This document shows positions 52,715 through 61,869 of a stretch of DNA of 64,000 nt, piece after piece. Positions within the stretch are counted from its first letter, which is position 1; every line of letters starts with the position of its first letter. The stretch is from Methanoculleus sp. UBA430 (GTDB lineage: Archaea > Halobacteriota > Methanomicrobia > Methanomicrobiales > Methanoculleaceae), in the NCBI RefSeq assembly GCF_002506585.1, contig NZ_DAXW01000009.1, positions 322,346 through 386,345 of the forward strand. Direction: 5' to 3'. Under the pieces are notes generated by a model, which ran no database searches, was not told the origin of the DNA, and was given only the letters and a program-made list of their open reading frames with translations. A program made the translations under genes and the position numbers.

Positions 52715-55700
52715 ATGCAACGAAGATTGCTGATTGTTTGTATCGCTGCACTGCTGTGCATGACCACGCTCGCCGCGCCCATAGCGGCGGCAACGACCAC
52801 CGAGACGTTCCAGGCGGACGCCGATGCGTATATTCGATGGGGCTCTCTCCCAGGAAATACGAGTTATGGTGATTCCACGAGTCTTTTTGTTCGGCAATCC
52901 GGCGATCCCTGGGGTACCTCGGGTGGAACACTCTACAGGAGCCTTATTCACTTCGACCTCTCTTCGATTCCCGAGGGAGCGACGATCGAATCGGCGACAC
53001 TCTATGGTTATATGACCGCCAGGAAGGGTGATAGGGAGGTCGCCGCGTACCGCGTGACCGAAGCATGGAACGAGTCCAATGTCACCTGGTGCAATGGACC
53101 CTCCAACGATACGCAGCCGACCGACGTAATTGACCCTGGTTCAGCAGCGAATGTCTGGATTGCGTGGAACGTCACACAGGATTTACAGGCATATGCGGAA
53201 GATACCCCAAATTATGGATGGAAACTTGCTTCTCCCGACGAATCAGTTACCTCCACGGAACAGAGGGTTCAACTGGCAAGTCGTGACTCTTCCGACGCCA
53301 CACTACGCCCCTACCTGAACGTAACCTACTCCACCGGCGGCGCCGCGCCTGTCCTGACGACCATCGAGGTCTCCCCCGCGACGGCGAGCCTGGCAGTCGG
53401 TAATAAGCAGCAGTTCACAGCCACCGCGAAAGACCAGAACGGCGACGCGATGACCAACGTCGCCTTCACCTGGTCGAGCGGCAACGAGACCGTCGGCACG
53501 GTGAACCAGACCGGGTACTTCACCGCCCTTGCGGCAGGGACGACAACCGTCGCCGCCGCTGCGGGGAGCGTGACCGGGACCGCAGAGGTGACGGTGACCC
53601 CAGCCACCCAGGTCGACCTCACCATTGCCGGCGTCGTGAACCCGACACCCGGCAGCGCGGTCTTTGCGAGGGAACCAAACCAGGTTCAGATCAGGAGCGT
53701 CAAGAACACCGGGACTGATGTCGCGACCGATATCGTGATCGCCCTGTACGCAAGCGACGTCGCCAACGGCACCGTCGCGGTCAATACCACGACCATCGAA
53801 TCGATCGCGGGCGGCGCCCAGATCGCCATAATCAACATCATCGACCCGACAATCCGCAACCTCCAGGGCGGCACGGTGAGATACACCGCCATCGTCGACC
53901 CCGACAACCTCATCGCCGAGACCGATGAGACCAACAACGTAAAGGTCGGTTTCGCCGATAAGAAGATCCTCTACAACGGCTACAAGGGCAAGATGTACTG
54001 GGAGGGCGGCAGCAACGTCACGACGGTGCGGACCTACGACCTTCGCGGCGACATCATCCACTCCTTCGGCAACAGCCAGTACATGTCCGGCAGTTTCGGC
54101 AGCGAGGGCTGGACAAACTACACCGTGACCTGGACGGCGGGCGACCTCCCGCTCCCGGCGGGCGCGACGGTTCACGACGCCTGGCTCTACGTGCCCTACT
54201 GCTGGGACAACACCTACTCGGCGCCCGACAACACCTCGATCGACTTCAACGGTGTCCGGGTCCCCTACGTGAACTGGTACAGCGATGTCTCGAACTTCGG
54301 GGCGTATGCCGACCATTACTACGGCCTGCTCACCTACAACGTGACCGACCTCTACCAGACGGACGTCAACAACACAGTTCTCTTCGCACGGACGGACACC
54401 AACGCCAAGATCTCGCCGGCCGGGTTTACCCTCGCCGTGATCTACGAGGACTCTTCCGCCACCAGGAAGCAGATCTTCGTCAACGAAGAGTTCGATCTCC
54501 TCGGCGCCGACCAGGGTAACTATGGCACGAGCATGGCCGAGGCGACGGCGTATGTGCCGTTCTCCGGCGCGACCATCGATACGGGGAGCGTCGTCCGTGC
54601 GAACCTGACGACGTTCGTCCCGTGGGGCAACGACGCCGAAGGCAACCTATTCTTCAATGGAGAGCAGATCGGAACAGGAGTATGGAACTACGGCCCGCGG
54701 GCAGTCGGCGCCTCCGACAACCCGCAGGTGGCCGTCGACGAGCGCGAGGTGACGGCGTACCTGAACGCGACCGGGAACGAAGCGGCGATTCAGGGAGACA
54801 ATACCTGGAAATCACCGTGTATGGTTGCGGCACAGACCTTCCTCGTGGTGGAGTATGGAGGCGGATCCGGCGGTGACACCCCGGTTGCAAACTTCGCAGC
54901 GAACGTGACCATCGGCGTAGCGCCGCTCTCCGTCACCTTCACCGATGCCTCGACCAACACCCCCACCGCATGGTCATGGGAGTCGCGGCCGTCCGGAACA
55001 GGTGATAACTGGACTGAATTCTCCACCAACCGGAACGCAACATACGACTTTGCAGCGGGAGCCTACGACATCCGGCTCACCGCGACCAACGCCGACGGAA
55101 GCGACACCGTAACAGAGACCCAGTATATCTCGTCCTCCGCAGGGGCGAAACGCCTCGCCACGGTTCAGAACGGCACGGTCTCCGGCGATCTCTACGTGGG
55201 AGCGTACGGAGGATGGAGCTCCGGGACCTCGTATACGACGAACACGCTCAACCAGACGTTCACTCTCCCGGCCTACACCGACGTCCAGTGGGCGCGGCTG
55301 TATACGGTCGTATACGCTGCAGGTACGGATAACCGGACGGGAACCGCGACCGTCAGGTTCGACGGCAACGGCGACGGCACATACGATACGCTCGGCACCG
55401 AGGCCCTCGCCACCGCCGGGGACAACACAGCCAATGTCTACCCGGTCAACGATCATGTGAACCGCCAGTATTCGGATTACCTGCTCTGGTACGACGTGAC
55501 CGATCTCGTCGGTTCGCAGAGCCCGAAAGCAGAGGTCGTCTCAACCCCGGTGGCATCGAACTTCGATGGCCGCATCAAAGAGGTCGTCCTCGTGGTTGCT
55601 TACAATGATGGCGACAGCGATGTGGTACACTACTGGGTGAATGACGGACACGATTACCAGGCGAATGGCGCCGGCGGGGTTACCTCAACCTTTGCCACCG

Positions 55701-58462
55701 GCGGACTTGCCGCCGGCTGGACGGATGCTACCCTCCAGAACGTCATGCTCTCTTCCAAAGACGCCCTGTACACGTTCAACGGCGCTGCCTATACGGGTGG
55801 GACCCCATCTGGTTACTTTGGAACGAACAACTGGGACGTCAAGAACGACCTGACCGCCGGCAACGACAGCAGTTTCACGTACGTACCGAACGGTGGATCG
55901 TACAAGACCACGCTTGCAACACTTGCCGTAAAATACACGACCTCCGGCGGGGACGCCCCCGATCTCGCGGTCAGCACCCTCGCTTCTAACAACGGTGAAG
56001 TCTTCTCCGCAGCCGAGAACATCTACACCGCGAAGATCACGAACATCGGCACCGCCGATGCCGGCGCGTTCGCGGTCGAATTCAACGCCAGTAGCGCAAC
56101 CGGCACGGTCGCGGTCGACGGCCTCGCCGCGGGCGCAAACACCACCGTCACCTGGACCGACGAGACCATCCGCAACGCCGGCGATGCCGTGACGATCACC
56201 GCCGTCGCCGATCCCGACGGTCTCATCGGCGAATCGAACGAAGAGAACAACCTGCTCAGCATCGAGAAGACCGTCGTCCACAACGGCTACCGCGGCAAGC
56301 GCTGGACCGACGGCGAAGACATCGCCACCGCGAAAACCTACGACGTTCGCGGCGACCTCCTCTGGTCGGCCGGTGACGGCGCCTACCTCTCCGCCGGCAC
56401 CAACTGGGCCGACTACACCGTCAACTGGACCGCCAGCGATCTCACAGTCCCCGAAGGCGCCACGATCGCCGGCGCCCGGCTCTACGTCCCCTACACCTAC
56501 GACAAGGGCCCGGTCTTCCCGGAGAACGTCGCCCTGACCTTTAACGGCGCAGCGGTCGAGCAGGCCGCTTTCTACGAAGACGAGAAGAGATGGGGCACCT
56601 CGTATCCCTACGGCATGACCGTCTACAACGTCACCGACGCCTTCAGCCCTGAGGGCAACACCGCCGTCCTCGCAAACACCTTCCCCGGCGGCGGGAACGT
56701 CTCGGTCCGCGGGATGCTCCTCGCGGTCGTCTATGACGACGGCGTCACCGCCCCGCATACGGTGCTGATGAACGAGGGCTTCGACCTCCTCTACGGCGGC
56801 GCAAGCCAGAGCACCACCCCCAAAGAGGCGACGGCGTATGCGCCGTTCACCCTCGACCCCGCGAACGCCACAGGCGCCCGCCTGGTCACCGTCGCCCCCG
56901 GCGCCGGGCCGAACGAGGGTGAACTGATCTTTAATGACGAGACCTGGACGAACGCCTGGAACTACACGGGAACGAGCCAGATCGGCGTCGACGAGCGCAA
57001 TGTGACCTCGCTCCTCGCCGGCGAGAACGTCGCGGCGTTCCAGAGCAGCGCCGACTACATGGAGGCTGCCGCAGCCTTCCTGATAGTCGAGTATGCCCCC
57101 GAACCCGGCAGCATCCTCGTCACCTCGACGCCGACCGGCGCCGCGGTCTGGCTCGACGATGAGGAGACCGGGGAAGTCACCGACTGCACCCTCACGAACG
57201 TCCCGGCCGGCGACCATGTCGTCACCGTGAAACTCGACGGCTACGCCGACGCCTCGATGCCGGTCACGGTCGCCACCGGCGAGACCGCAGAGGTCGACCT
57301 CGAACTGACCACCCTGACCGGGAGCCTCACCGTGACCTCGACGCCCGAGGGCGCTGCGATCCTCATCGACGGCGCTGATACCGGCGAAGTCACCAACGCA
57401 ACCCTCGACGGGATCGCCGTCGGCACCCACACCGTCACCCTGAAGAAGGACGGCTACGCCGACACCACGGCTGATGTCACCGTCGCGTATAACGAGACCG
57501 CAGCCCTCCACCGGGACCTCGTCGAGGCCCGCGGCAGCATCACCGTCGCCTCGACGCCCACGGGTGCGGCGATCTGGCTCGACGGCATCGACACCGGCAT
57601 GACGACCAACGCCATCCTGGAGAACGTCGCGGCCGGCGAGCACACCGTCACCGTGAAGAAGGCTGGTTACGCCGACGCCTCAATGATCGTGACGGTCGTC
57701 GATGACGGAACCGCCGTGGCCCACTTCACCCTGACCGAGCCAGCCGGGATCATCGCCGTCACCTCGTCGCCCGACGGCGCCCGGATCGTCCTCGACGGCG
57801 CGGAGACCGGGGAAACCACCAACGCCACGCTGACGAACGTCCCGGTCGGCACCCACACCGTCCGGGTGAGCCTTGACGGCTACCTGGACGCAGAGGAGAC
57901 CGTGACCGTCGCCTCGGGAGAGATCGCTGCCGTTCACGTCGACCTCGACGCGTCGGCGATCACCCTCCAGCCCGGCTGGAACTTCGTCTCGACGCCGAAG
58001 CGGCTCGCCGCCGGCCAGGACACCATCGCGATCTTCGATGGCGTGGAGACCGACGGGCGCCCGGTGCTGTATTACAACGGGACTGACCAGTGGGAGGCGA
58101 TGAGTCGGGAGGAGGCGTTCCGGCCGCTTGACGGGATCTGGATCTACGCGAACGGCACCTACGAGATCCCTCTGGCCTTCGCCGCCGCTTCGAACTCCCC
58201 GCCGACCACAAAATACCTCGATGAGGGGTGGAACGCGATCGGGTTCACCGACACGGTCCCCGCACCCGCGGCCATCGCGCTCCGGACGGCCGAGCCGGCC
58301 TGGGCGACCCTCTTCGGCTGGAAGACGAACGAACAGGCCTACGACGTCTCGTTCATCCGCGGCGATACCGGCCGGCACAGCGAGATGCGGGAGCTCTCCC
58401 CCTTCCGGGGCTACTGGCTCTACATGAACGACGCGGATACCCTCGCCGCCATCGGGGCGTGA
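52715..58462 (+). CDS. 1915-residue multidomain surface protein (DNRLRE, Big, CARDB, DUF3344, PKD, PEGA)
   Basis: Exported giant. Approximate order: signal peptide 1-28; DNRLRE/CBM96-like domain 29-210 (LIHFDLSSIPEGATIESATLYGY); bacterial Ig-like Big_2 213-299; CARDB 299-410 ending DNLIAETDETNN; DUF3344 411-716; PKD 722-808 (PLSVTFTDASTNTPTAWSWE); DUF3344 810-1077; CARDB 1080-1185; DUF3344-like 1187-1460; four tandem PEGA units of exactly 71 residues, about 1462-1745; and a terminal domain 1747-1915 beginning LQPGWNFVSTPKRLA, a module I recognise from other methanogen surface proteins. Paired CARDB-DUF3344 blocks suggest internal duplication. No terminal anchor; the next gene, two bases on, encodes a membrane-anchored partner. 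Likely S-layer-associated or adhesive. Confidence 0.87.
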   Translation: MQRRLLIVCIAALLCMTTLAAPIAAATTTETFQADADAYIRWGSLPGNTSYGDSTSLFVRQSGDPWGTSGGTLYRSLIHFDLSSIPEGATIESATLYGYMTARKGDREVAAYRVTEAWNESNVTWCNGPSNDTQPTDVIDPGSAANVWIAWNVTQDLQAYAEDTPNYGWKLASPDESVTSTEQRVQLASRDSSDATLRPYLNVTYSTGGAAPVLTTIEVSPATASLAVGNKQQFTATAKDQNGDAMTNVAFTWSSGNETVGTVNQTGYFTALAAGTTTVAAAAGSVTGTAEVTVTPATQVDLTIAGVVNPTPGSAVFAREPNQVQIRSVKNTGTDVATDIVIALYASDVANGTVAVNTTTIESIAGGAQIAIINIIDPTIRNLQGGTVRYTAIVDPDNLIAETDETNNVKVGFADKKILYNGYKGKMYWEGGSNVTTVRTYDLRGDIIHSFGNSQYMSGSFGSEGWTNYTVTWTAGDLPLPAGATVHDAWLYVPYCWDNTYSAPDNTSIDFNGVRVPYVNWYSDVSNFGAYADHYYGLLTYNVTDLYQTDVNNTVLFARTDTNAKISPAGFTLAVIYEDSSATRKQIFVNEEFDLLGADQGNYGTSMAEATAYVPFSGATIDTGSVVRANLTTFVPWGNDAEGNLFFNGEQIGTGVWNYGPRAVGASDNPQVAVDEREVTAYLNATGNEAAIQGDNTWKSPCMVAAQTFLVVEYGGGSGGDTPVANFAANVTIGVAPLSVTFTDASTNTPTAWSWESRPSGTGDNWTEFSTNRNATYDFAAGAYDIRLTATNADGSDTVTETQYISSSAGAKRLATVQNGTVSGDLYVGAYGGWSSGTSYTTNTLNQTFTLPAYTDVQWARLYTVVYAAGTDNRTGTATVRFDGNGDGTYDTLGTEALATAGDNTANVYPVNDHVNRQYSDYLLWYDVTDLVGSQSPKAEVVSTPVASNFDGRIKEVVLVVAYNDGDSDVVHYWVNDGHDYQANGAGGVTSTFATGGLAAGWTDATLQNVMLSSKDALYTFNGAAYTGGTPSGYFGTNNWDVKNDLTAGNDSSFTYVPNGGSYKTTLATLAVKYTTSGGDAPDLAVSTLASNNGEVFSAAENIYTAKITNIGTADAGAFAVEFNASSATGTVAVDGLAAGANTTVTWTDETIRNAGDAVTITAVADPDGLIGESNEENNLLSIEKTVVHNGYRGKRWTDGEDIATAKTYDVRGDLLWSAGDGAYLSAGTNWADYTVNWTASDLTVPEGATIAGARLYVPYTYDKGPVFPENVALTFNGAAVEQAAFYEDEKRWGTSYPYGMTVYNVTDAFSPEGNTAVLANTFPGGGNVSVRGMLLAVVYDDGVTAPHTVLMNEGFDLLYGGASQSTTPKEATAYAPFTLDPANATGARLVTVAPGAGPNEGELIFNDETWTNAWNYTGTSQIGVDERNVTSLLAGENVAAFQSSADYMEAAAAFLIVEYAPEPGSILVTSTPTGAAVWLDDEETGEVTDCTLTNVPAGDHVVTVKLDGYADASMPVTVATGETAEVDLELTTLTGSLTVTSTPEGAAILIDGADTGEVTNATLDGIAVGTHTVTLKKDGYADTTADVTVAYNETAALHRDLVEARGSITVASTPTGAAIWLDGIDTGMTTNAILENVAAGEHTVTVKKAGYADASMIVTVVDDGTAVAHFTLTEPAGIIAVTSSPDGARIVLDGAETGETTNATLTNVPVGTHTVRVSLDGYLDAEETVTVASGEIAAVHVDLDASAITLQPGWNFVSTPKRLAAGQDTIAIFDGVETDGRPVLYYNGTDQWEAMSREEAFRPLDGIWIYANGTYEIPLAFAAASNSPPTTKYLDEGWNAIGFTDTVPAPAAIALRTAEPAWATLFGWKTNEQAYDVSFIRGDTGRHSEMRELSPFRGYWLYMNDADTLAAIGA

Positions 58463-58464
58463 CG

Positions 58465-59556
58465 ATGAAATTCCAGCATGGAATGACCCTGATCCTCCTC
58501 CTGGCCCTCGCGACCGGGGTCTCGGCGACGGAGACTTCCCCCCCCACGTTCCCTCACGATTTCTGGGGCAGTGTGACGACCGACGGTGCCCCGGCACCCG
58601 CCGGGACCACTATCACTGCCACGATCGGGGAGACGACATACGGTTCGATCGTGACGACGAAAGCCGGGGAGTACGGCAGTTCCAGTCGGCATGAGGGAGG
58701 TCGCCTGGTGGTCAGTGCGACCGACGGCCATGCCGGGGAGACGATCACCTTCCTGGTCAACGGGCGGGCGGCGCGGGAGACGGCACCCTTCACACCGGAC
58801 AGCACTACCTGCCTGGACCTCTCCGTTGCCGGGGGGAGCACGCCCACGCCCGGCAACGGCGGTAACGGCGGCGGCGGTGGAGGGTCGCAGGGGTCAACAT
58901 CGACCCCCGCCCCGACCCAGTCCGCACCGGTGACGTCCGTCGGGCAGGCATCCCTCCCCCTCTCGGAGACCGGCGAAGTCAGCGCACCGGTGACGGTCAG
59001 GACCGGCGACGGTGCCGGCTCGCTGACTGTCGGCGAGGGGACGCGTGCCCGCGACAAAGACGGAAACCCGCTCGGCGAAGTGACCATAGCGCGCGCCGAC
59101 GCCGCCGGGCTGCCACCGGCCCCCGGGGGGACGACAATCGGGTTTGCCCTCACCTGCGGACCGGCCGGCGCCACCTTCGACCCGCCGGCCACCCTCACCT
59201 ACACACTCTCTGAGGAAGAGTGGGGGAGGAACGGCGACCCCGCCACCCTGCGGGTGATGTGGTACAACCCCGGGACCGGCGCTTGGCAGGAGGTCCCCGC
59301 AACCGTGGACCCGGCAACCCGGACCGTGACGGCGCGGGTCTCGCACTTCAGTCTCTTCGCCCTGACGTGGGCCGACGCACCCCCGGCGAAGGCGACCGCC
59401 GCACCGGCCGCCGCGACTCCCGGCGGTGAAACCCCGTCCGGACCCGGTTCGCAGCAGCCCAAAGACGGCGAAATTCCGTGGGTGCTCATCGCGGTCGGGG
59501 GCCTGGTCGCCGCCGGAAGTCTGGCGGCGGGATGGTACTTCCTCCGGAAGCGGTAA
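58465..59556 (+). CDS. Membrane-anchored surface protein, partner of the 1915-residue protein
   Basis: 363 residues: signal peptide about 6-22 (MTLILLLALATGVSA), an Ig-like beta domain (FWGSVTTDGAPAPAGTTITATIGETTYGS, typical of small carbohydrate- or repeat-associated domains), a Thr/Pro/Gly linker (about 125-155, including GGNGGGGGG), a second beta domain (about 165-310), a Pro/Ala linker, and a C-terminal transmembrane helix (IPWVLIAVGGLVAAGSLAAGWYF) ending in basic residues. ATG at 58465, two bases after the giant gene stop. Co-translation suggests it fixes the giant protein to the cell membrane. This is inferred from position. Confidence 0.83.
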   Translation: MKFQHGMTLILLLALATGVSATETSPPTFPHDFWGSVTTDGAPAPAGTTITATIGETTYGSIVTTKAGEYGSSSRHEGGRLVVSATDGHAGETITFLVNGRAARETAPFTPDSTTCLDLSVAGGSTPTPGNGGNGGGGGGSQGSTSTPAPTQSAPVTSVGQASLPLSETGEVSAPVTVRTGDGAGSLTVGEGTRARDKDGNPLGEVTIARADAAGLPPAPGGTTIGFALTCGPAGATFDPPATLTYTLSEEEWGRNGDPATLRVMWYNPGTGAWQEVPATVDPATRTVTARVSHFSLFALTWADAPPAKATAAPAAATPGGETPSGPGSQQPKDGEIPWVLIAVGGLVAAGSLAAGWYFLRKR

Positions 59557-59578
59557 CCCCGCACCCTCTTCTTCTTCG

Positions 59579-59598
59579 CCCCGGGAACGATCCCGGGG
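59579..59598 (+). terminator. Hairpin after the surface gene operon
   Basis: CCCCGGGA (59579-59586) pairs with TCCCGGGG (59591-59598) around a four-base loop, 23 bases after the stop codon. Probable terminator. Confidence 0.5.
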
Positions 59599-59626
59599 AA
59601 TCTTTCAGGAACGTGGACCGAGGAGC

Positions 59627-59648
59627 CCCCCGGCTTAAGCCGAGGGAG
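59627..59648 (+). repeat. Hairpin resembling an IS200/IS605-type element end
   Basis: CCCCCGGCTTAAGCCGAGGG forms a stem with one mismatch, followed by AGGAATCGGCCTCACC. Similar terminal hairpins accompany tnpB-carrying elements, and a tnpB fragment starts about 20 bases later. Assignment is by resemblance only. Confidence 0.35.
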
Positions 59649-59662
59649 GAATCGGCCTCACC

Positions 59663-59860
59663 ATGTTCCCACACGCTTTCACGGCCCAACGAACGGTGGA
59701 TGCTGCTCGCCACGATGGAGCGGTACAATGCAGCCTGCAACGCCGCCTCGCCGGTTGCCTTTTTCTGAGCGGCAGTTTTCCAGCATCGGTTTGCAGAAGC
59801 GGCTGTATCGCCAGATCAACAAGGCGCTCGCCCCCACCAACGGTGTCCGGGCCGGGTCCT
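59663..59860 (+). pseudogene. tnpB (IS200/IS605 OrfB-type) N-terminal fragment
   Basis: One frame reads PNERWMLLATMERYNAACNAAS then PVAFF and a stop; the neighbouring frame continues SERQFSSIGLQKRLYRQIN then KALAPTNGVRA. Together they match the well-known N-terminus of TnpB (ATMERYNAACN, AF, then LQKxLYxxI, then a VRA segment). The break falls in a T-run, so a one-base indel is likely. Everything downstream is missing; the hepT stop lies at 59868. It is a relic of a transposon. Confidence 0.72.
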
Positions 59861-59867
59861 GCGGCCC

Positions 59868-60227
59868 TTATTCGGTATCCCCTGACGGTGTGTCGAGTTC
59901 GGCAAGAATTGCCTGCACTCGTGGTTCGAGGGCCGTGACCTCGTTCTGGAGAATATTCCAGACGATCCTCCAGTCGACCTCAAAATAAGCATGAATCAAC
60001 TTGTCCCGTGAACCGGCAATCAGCCGCCAGGGAATCTCCGGGTATTGTTCTTTCAGGGGTTCGGAGATGTTCTTCGTCGCTTCCCCGATGATCTCGATGG
60101 AGCGGACGATTGCACGTTGCCGCACCGGATCCGCAAGCAGCCTCTCATACGTCAGTTCCCTGCCGACTTCACGGAGAAATGCAATCTCGTCCGCGATGTG
60201 CCGAAGAAAGAGATCGTCACGCCTCAC
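59868..60227 (-). CDS. hepT: HEPN toxin HepT
   Basis: 119-residue HEPN-fold RNase toxin. The diagnostic motif R74-x4-H79-x-Y81 appears in SRDKLIHAYF. In studied HepT proteins this site cleaves RNA, and the tyrosine is AMPylated by MntA to neutralise it. GTG start at 60227 overlaps the end of mntA by 11 bases, giving coupled synthesis with the antitoxin first. A longer frame to 60497 is a shadow of mntA. Adjacent tnpB debris suggests arrival with mobile DNA. Confidence 0.88.
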   Translation of the reverse strand: MRRDDLFLRHIADEIAFLREVGRELTYERLLADPVRQRAIVRSIEIIGEATKNISEPLKEQYPEIPWRLIAGSRDKLIHAYFEVDWRIVWNILQNEVTALEPRVQAILAELDTPSGDTE

Positions 60228-60537
60228 ACCAGACGACCTCCTTCTCGATATACGATCGGAGATGTCGGCTGAGCCCCTGCTCGGTGACGAGGTCCACCCG
60301 GCGGCAAAAGAGGTCCTCAAGGTAGAACGCGAGTTCCATGAAGTTCCGGAACGTCGTCTGTCCGGGTGCAAACTCGACCAGCACATCCACATCGCTCTCG
60401 GGCCGGTCTTCGCCGCGGGCGGTCGATCCGAAGAGGCCGATCTTCGCCACGCCGAACCGCTCCCGGAGCAGCGGGAGTGCTTCTTCCAGCCTGTCAACGA
60501 AGATGCTCTTCTTCTCCCGGCGGACCTGAGCTTCCAT
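60217..60537 (-). CDS. mntA: Minimal nucleotidyltransferase antitoxin MntA
   Basis: 106-residue nucleotidyltransferase with the signature G37-S38-x10-D49-x-D51 in GLFGSTARGEDRPESDVDVLVEF. MntA antitoxins transfer AMP groups to HepT. ATG at 60537 is chosen because a frame from 60651 adds an unrelated basic segment and the family begins close to this point. It is the first gene of the pair, and HepT follows with an overlap. Substrate chemistry is from family knowledge. Confidence 0.88.
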   Translation of the reverse strand: MEAQVRREKKSIFVDRLEEALPLLRERFGVAKIGLFGSTARGEDRPESDVDVLVEFAPGQTTFRNFMELAFYLEDLFCRRVDLVTEQGLSRHLRSYIEKEVVWCEA

Positions 60538-60770
60538 ACGGGTTCTGCTCCCTCCTGATCGTACCTGGGAGCGAGGAGATGATGAAGATTGCCCTACGGG
60601 GGCAGGAGATGAGTATCGGGACTTCTTTCTTGATTTGATCGTCTGACGCACGCTGTTCTTGCATTGTCAGCGGAGAGCTCGTTCCAGTGGGTAACATATA
60701 GTTCTTCACCCGGCAGTACAGATGGGGTTCAACAAATCCGTATAATGAAGTACTGAGACCGATTCCGGGA

Positions 60771-60795
60771 AAGCCTCCGAACGGCCCGGAGGCTT
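60771..60795. terminator. Perfect nine-pair stem-loop downstream of the nucleoside-gate gene
   Basis: AAGCCTCCG (60771-60779) pairs with CGGAGGCTT (60787-60795) around a seven-base loop. It lies 39 bases past the minus-strand stop at 60834 and in the 296-base gap before mntA. Likely a transcript end. The rest of the gap shows no gene. Confidence 0.5.
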
Positions 60796-60833
60796 CCCCC
60801 GGCACCCCCCGGGCATGGTAACCCCGCACCCCC

Positions 60834-61769
60834 TCATAACACAACCATCACCAGCGCAACCGTGACCACCTTCGCGGCCATGCTTGCCGCGTACGTGACC
60901 AGCGCAATTTTGACGCCGAGCCGGCCGAAGAGCGAGAGGTAGAGCGGCACAGAGTACTTGACGTAGATCATGGTGATGACCACCATGCTTCCGAGGACGA
61001 GCGTGACGAGCGCCGTCTCGAGCGTGAGGATACCCCCATCCAGCAGGGATGCAACGATCGCGTAGCCCGCCGAAAAATGGACGAACTGGGCTACGAGCGC
61101 CGCAGCGCTCTCGCCGGGGAGACCGATGGCCCGGAGGAGGGGGTCGAACGCGGCGGCGACGCCATCCATAACGCCCGTCGCGGTGAGGAGAGAAAAAACG
61201 AGCAGCGCGGCCAGGGTGACGGGCACGACCCGCCGGAGCGTCGGGACCGCCCTCCTGCACCCGGCAAGGACGACCTCCCGGGTGAGCGCAAGAGCGGCCG
61301 TGGGTGCGGGAGGGACCGGGGCCGGCGCGCGCCCGGGGGCGGCGAGGAACCGGCGACTGTAGAGGAGGGCAAAAAGTGCCTGCATGCCGCTCGATAAGAG
61401 ATTCAGCCCGGTGTAGATCCCCCCGACAACGGGGCCGAGGAGGATCAGGGCTGCTGGGAGCTGGACGCGGAAGAGCGACTCCCCGAGCACCACCGGGAAG
61501 GAGCCCATGATGAGCACCGGGATCACCTCCCGCTCCGTCACCTTCCCGTCGCGGTAGTACTCGGCAAGCATCGACTTTCCCGCCGTGGCGTTGACCCCCA
61601 TCGCGACGACAGAAAGGACACACGCATCGGAGAGGCCGGAAACCCTGCAGAACGGCCCGGTGAACGACGAAAGCCGGGCAAAGATCCCGGTCTCGGCAAG
61701 GATGTTCGCAAGGACGATCCCGACCGTGACCAGCAGGACGGCGTTCACCGCAGAGGTGATCACCAGCAT
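60834..61769 (-). CDS. Nucleoside-recognition (Gate) domain membrane protein
   Basis: 311-residue integral membrane protein with about eight hydrophobic segments in two repeats. Gate-domain features include GLSDACVLSVVAMGVNATAGKSMLAEYY, VIPVLIMGSFPVVLGE and the second half RRVVPVTLAALLVFSLL. This fold occurs in nucleoside transporters, FeoB and spore maturation proteins. The archaeal stand-alone form has no proven substrate. A dyad encloses its promoter (61830-61869). A regulated uptake or export function is inferred. Confidence 0.82.
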   Translation of the reverse strand: MLVITSAVNAVLLVTVGIVLANILAETGIFARLSSFTGPFCRVSGLSDACVLSVVAMGVNATAGKSMLAEYYRDGKVTEREVIPVLIMGSFPVVLGESLFRVQLPAALILLGPVVGGIYTGLNLLSSGMQALFALLYSRRFLAAPGRAPAPVPPAPTAALALTREVVLAGCRRAVPTLRRVVPVTLAALLVFSLLTATGVMDGVAAAFDPLLRAIGLPGESAAALVAQFVHFSAGYAIVASLLDGGILTLETALVTLVLGSMVVITMIYVKYSVPLYLSLFGRLGVKIALVTYAASMAAKVVTVALVMVVL

Positions 61770-61829
61770 GGCAAATCCTGCCTTCCCCTATCCCTGCCAT
61801 TCATTCCCAATACTCCCGGATGCACCAAA

Positions 61830-61869
61830 GGTAATACGATATATTATAAAATAAATCATAAGTATTACC
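61830..61869 (-). promoter_or_regulatory. Operator-like dyad flanking the promoter of the nucleoside-gate gene
   Basis: GGTAATAC (61830-61837) and GTATTACC (61862-61869) are exact inverted eight-base arms, 24 bases apart, with the AT-rich TATA region between them, about 60-100 bases before the minus-strand ATG. A protein bound to both arms would cover the promoter. The regulator is unknown. Confidence 0.55.
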
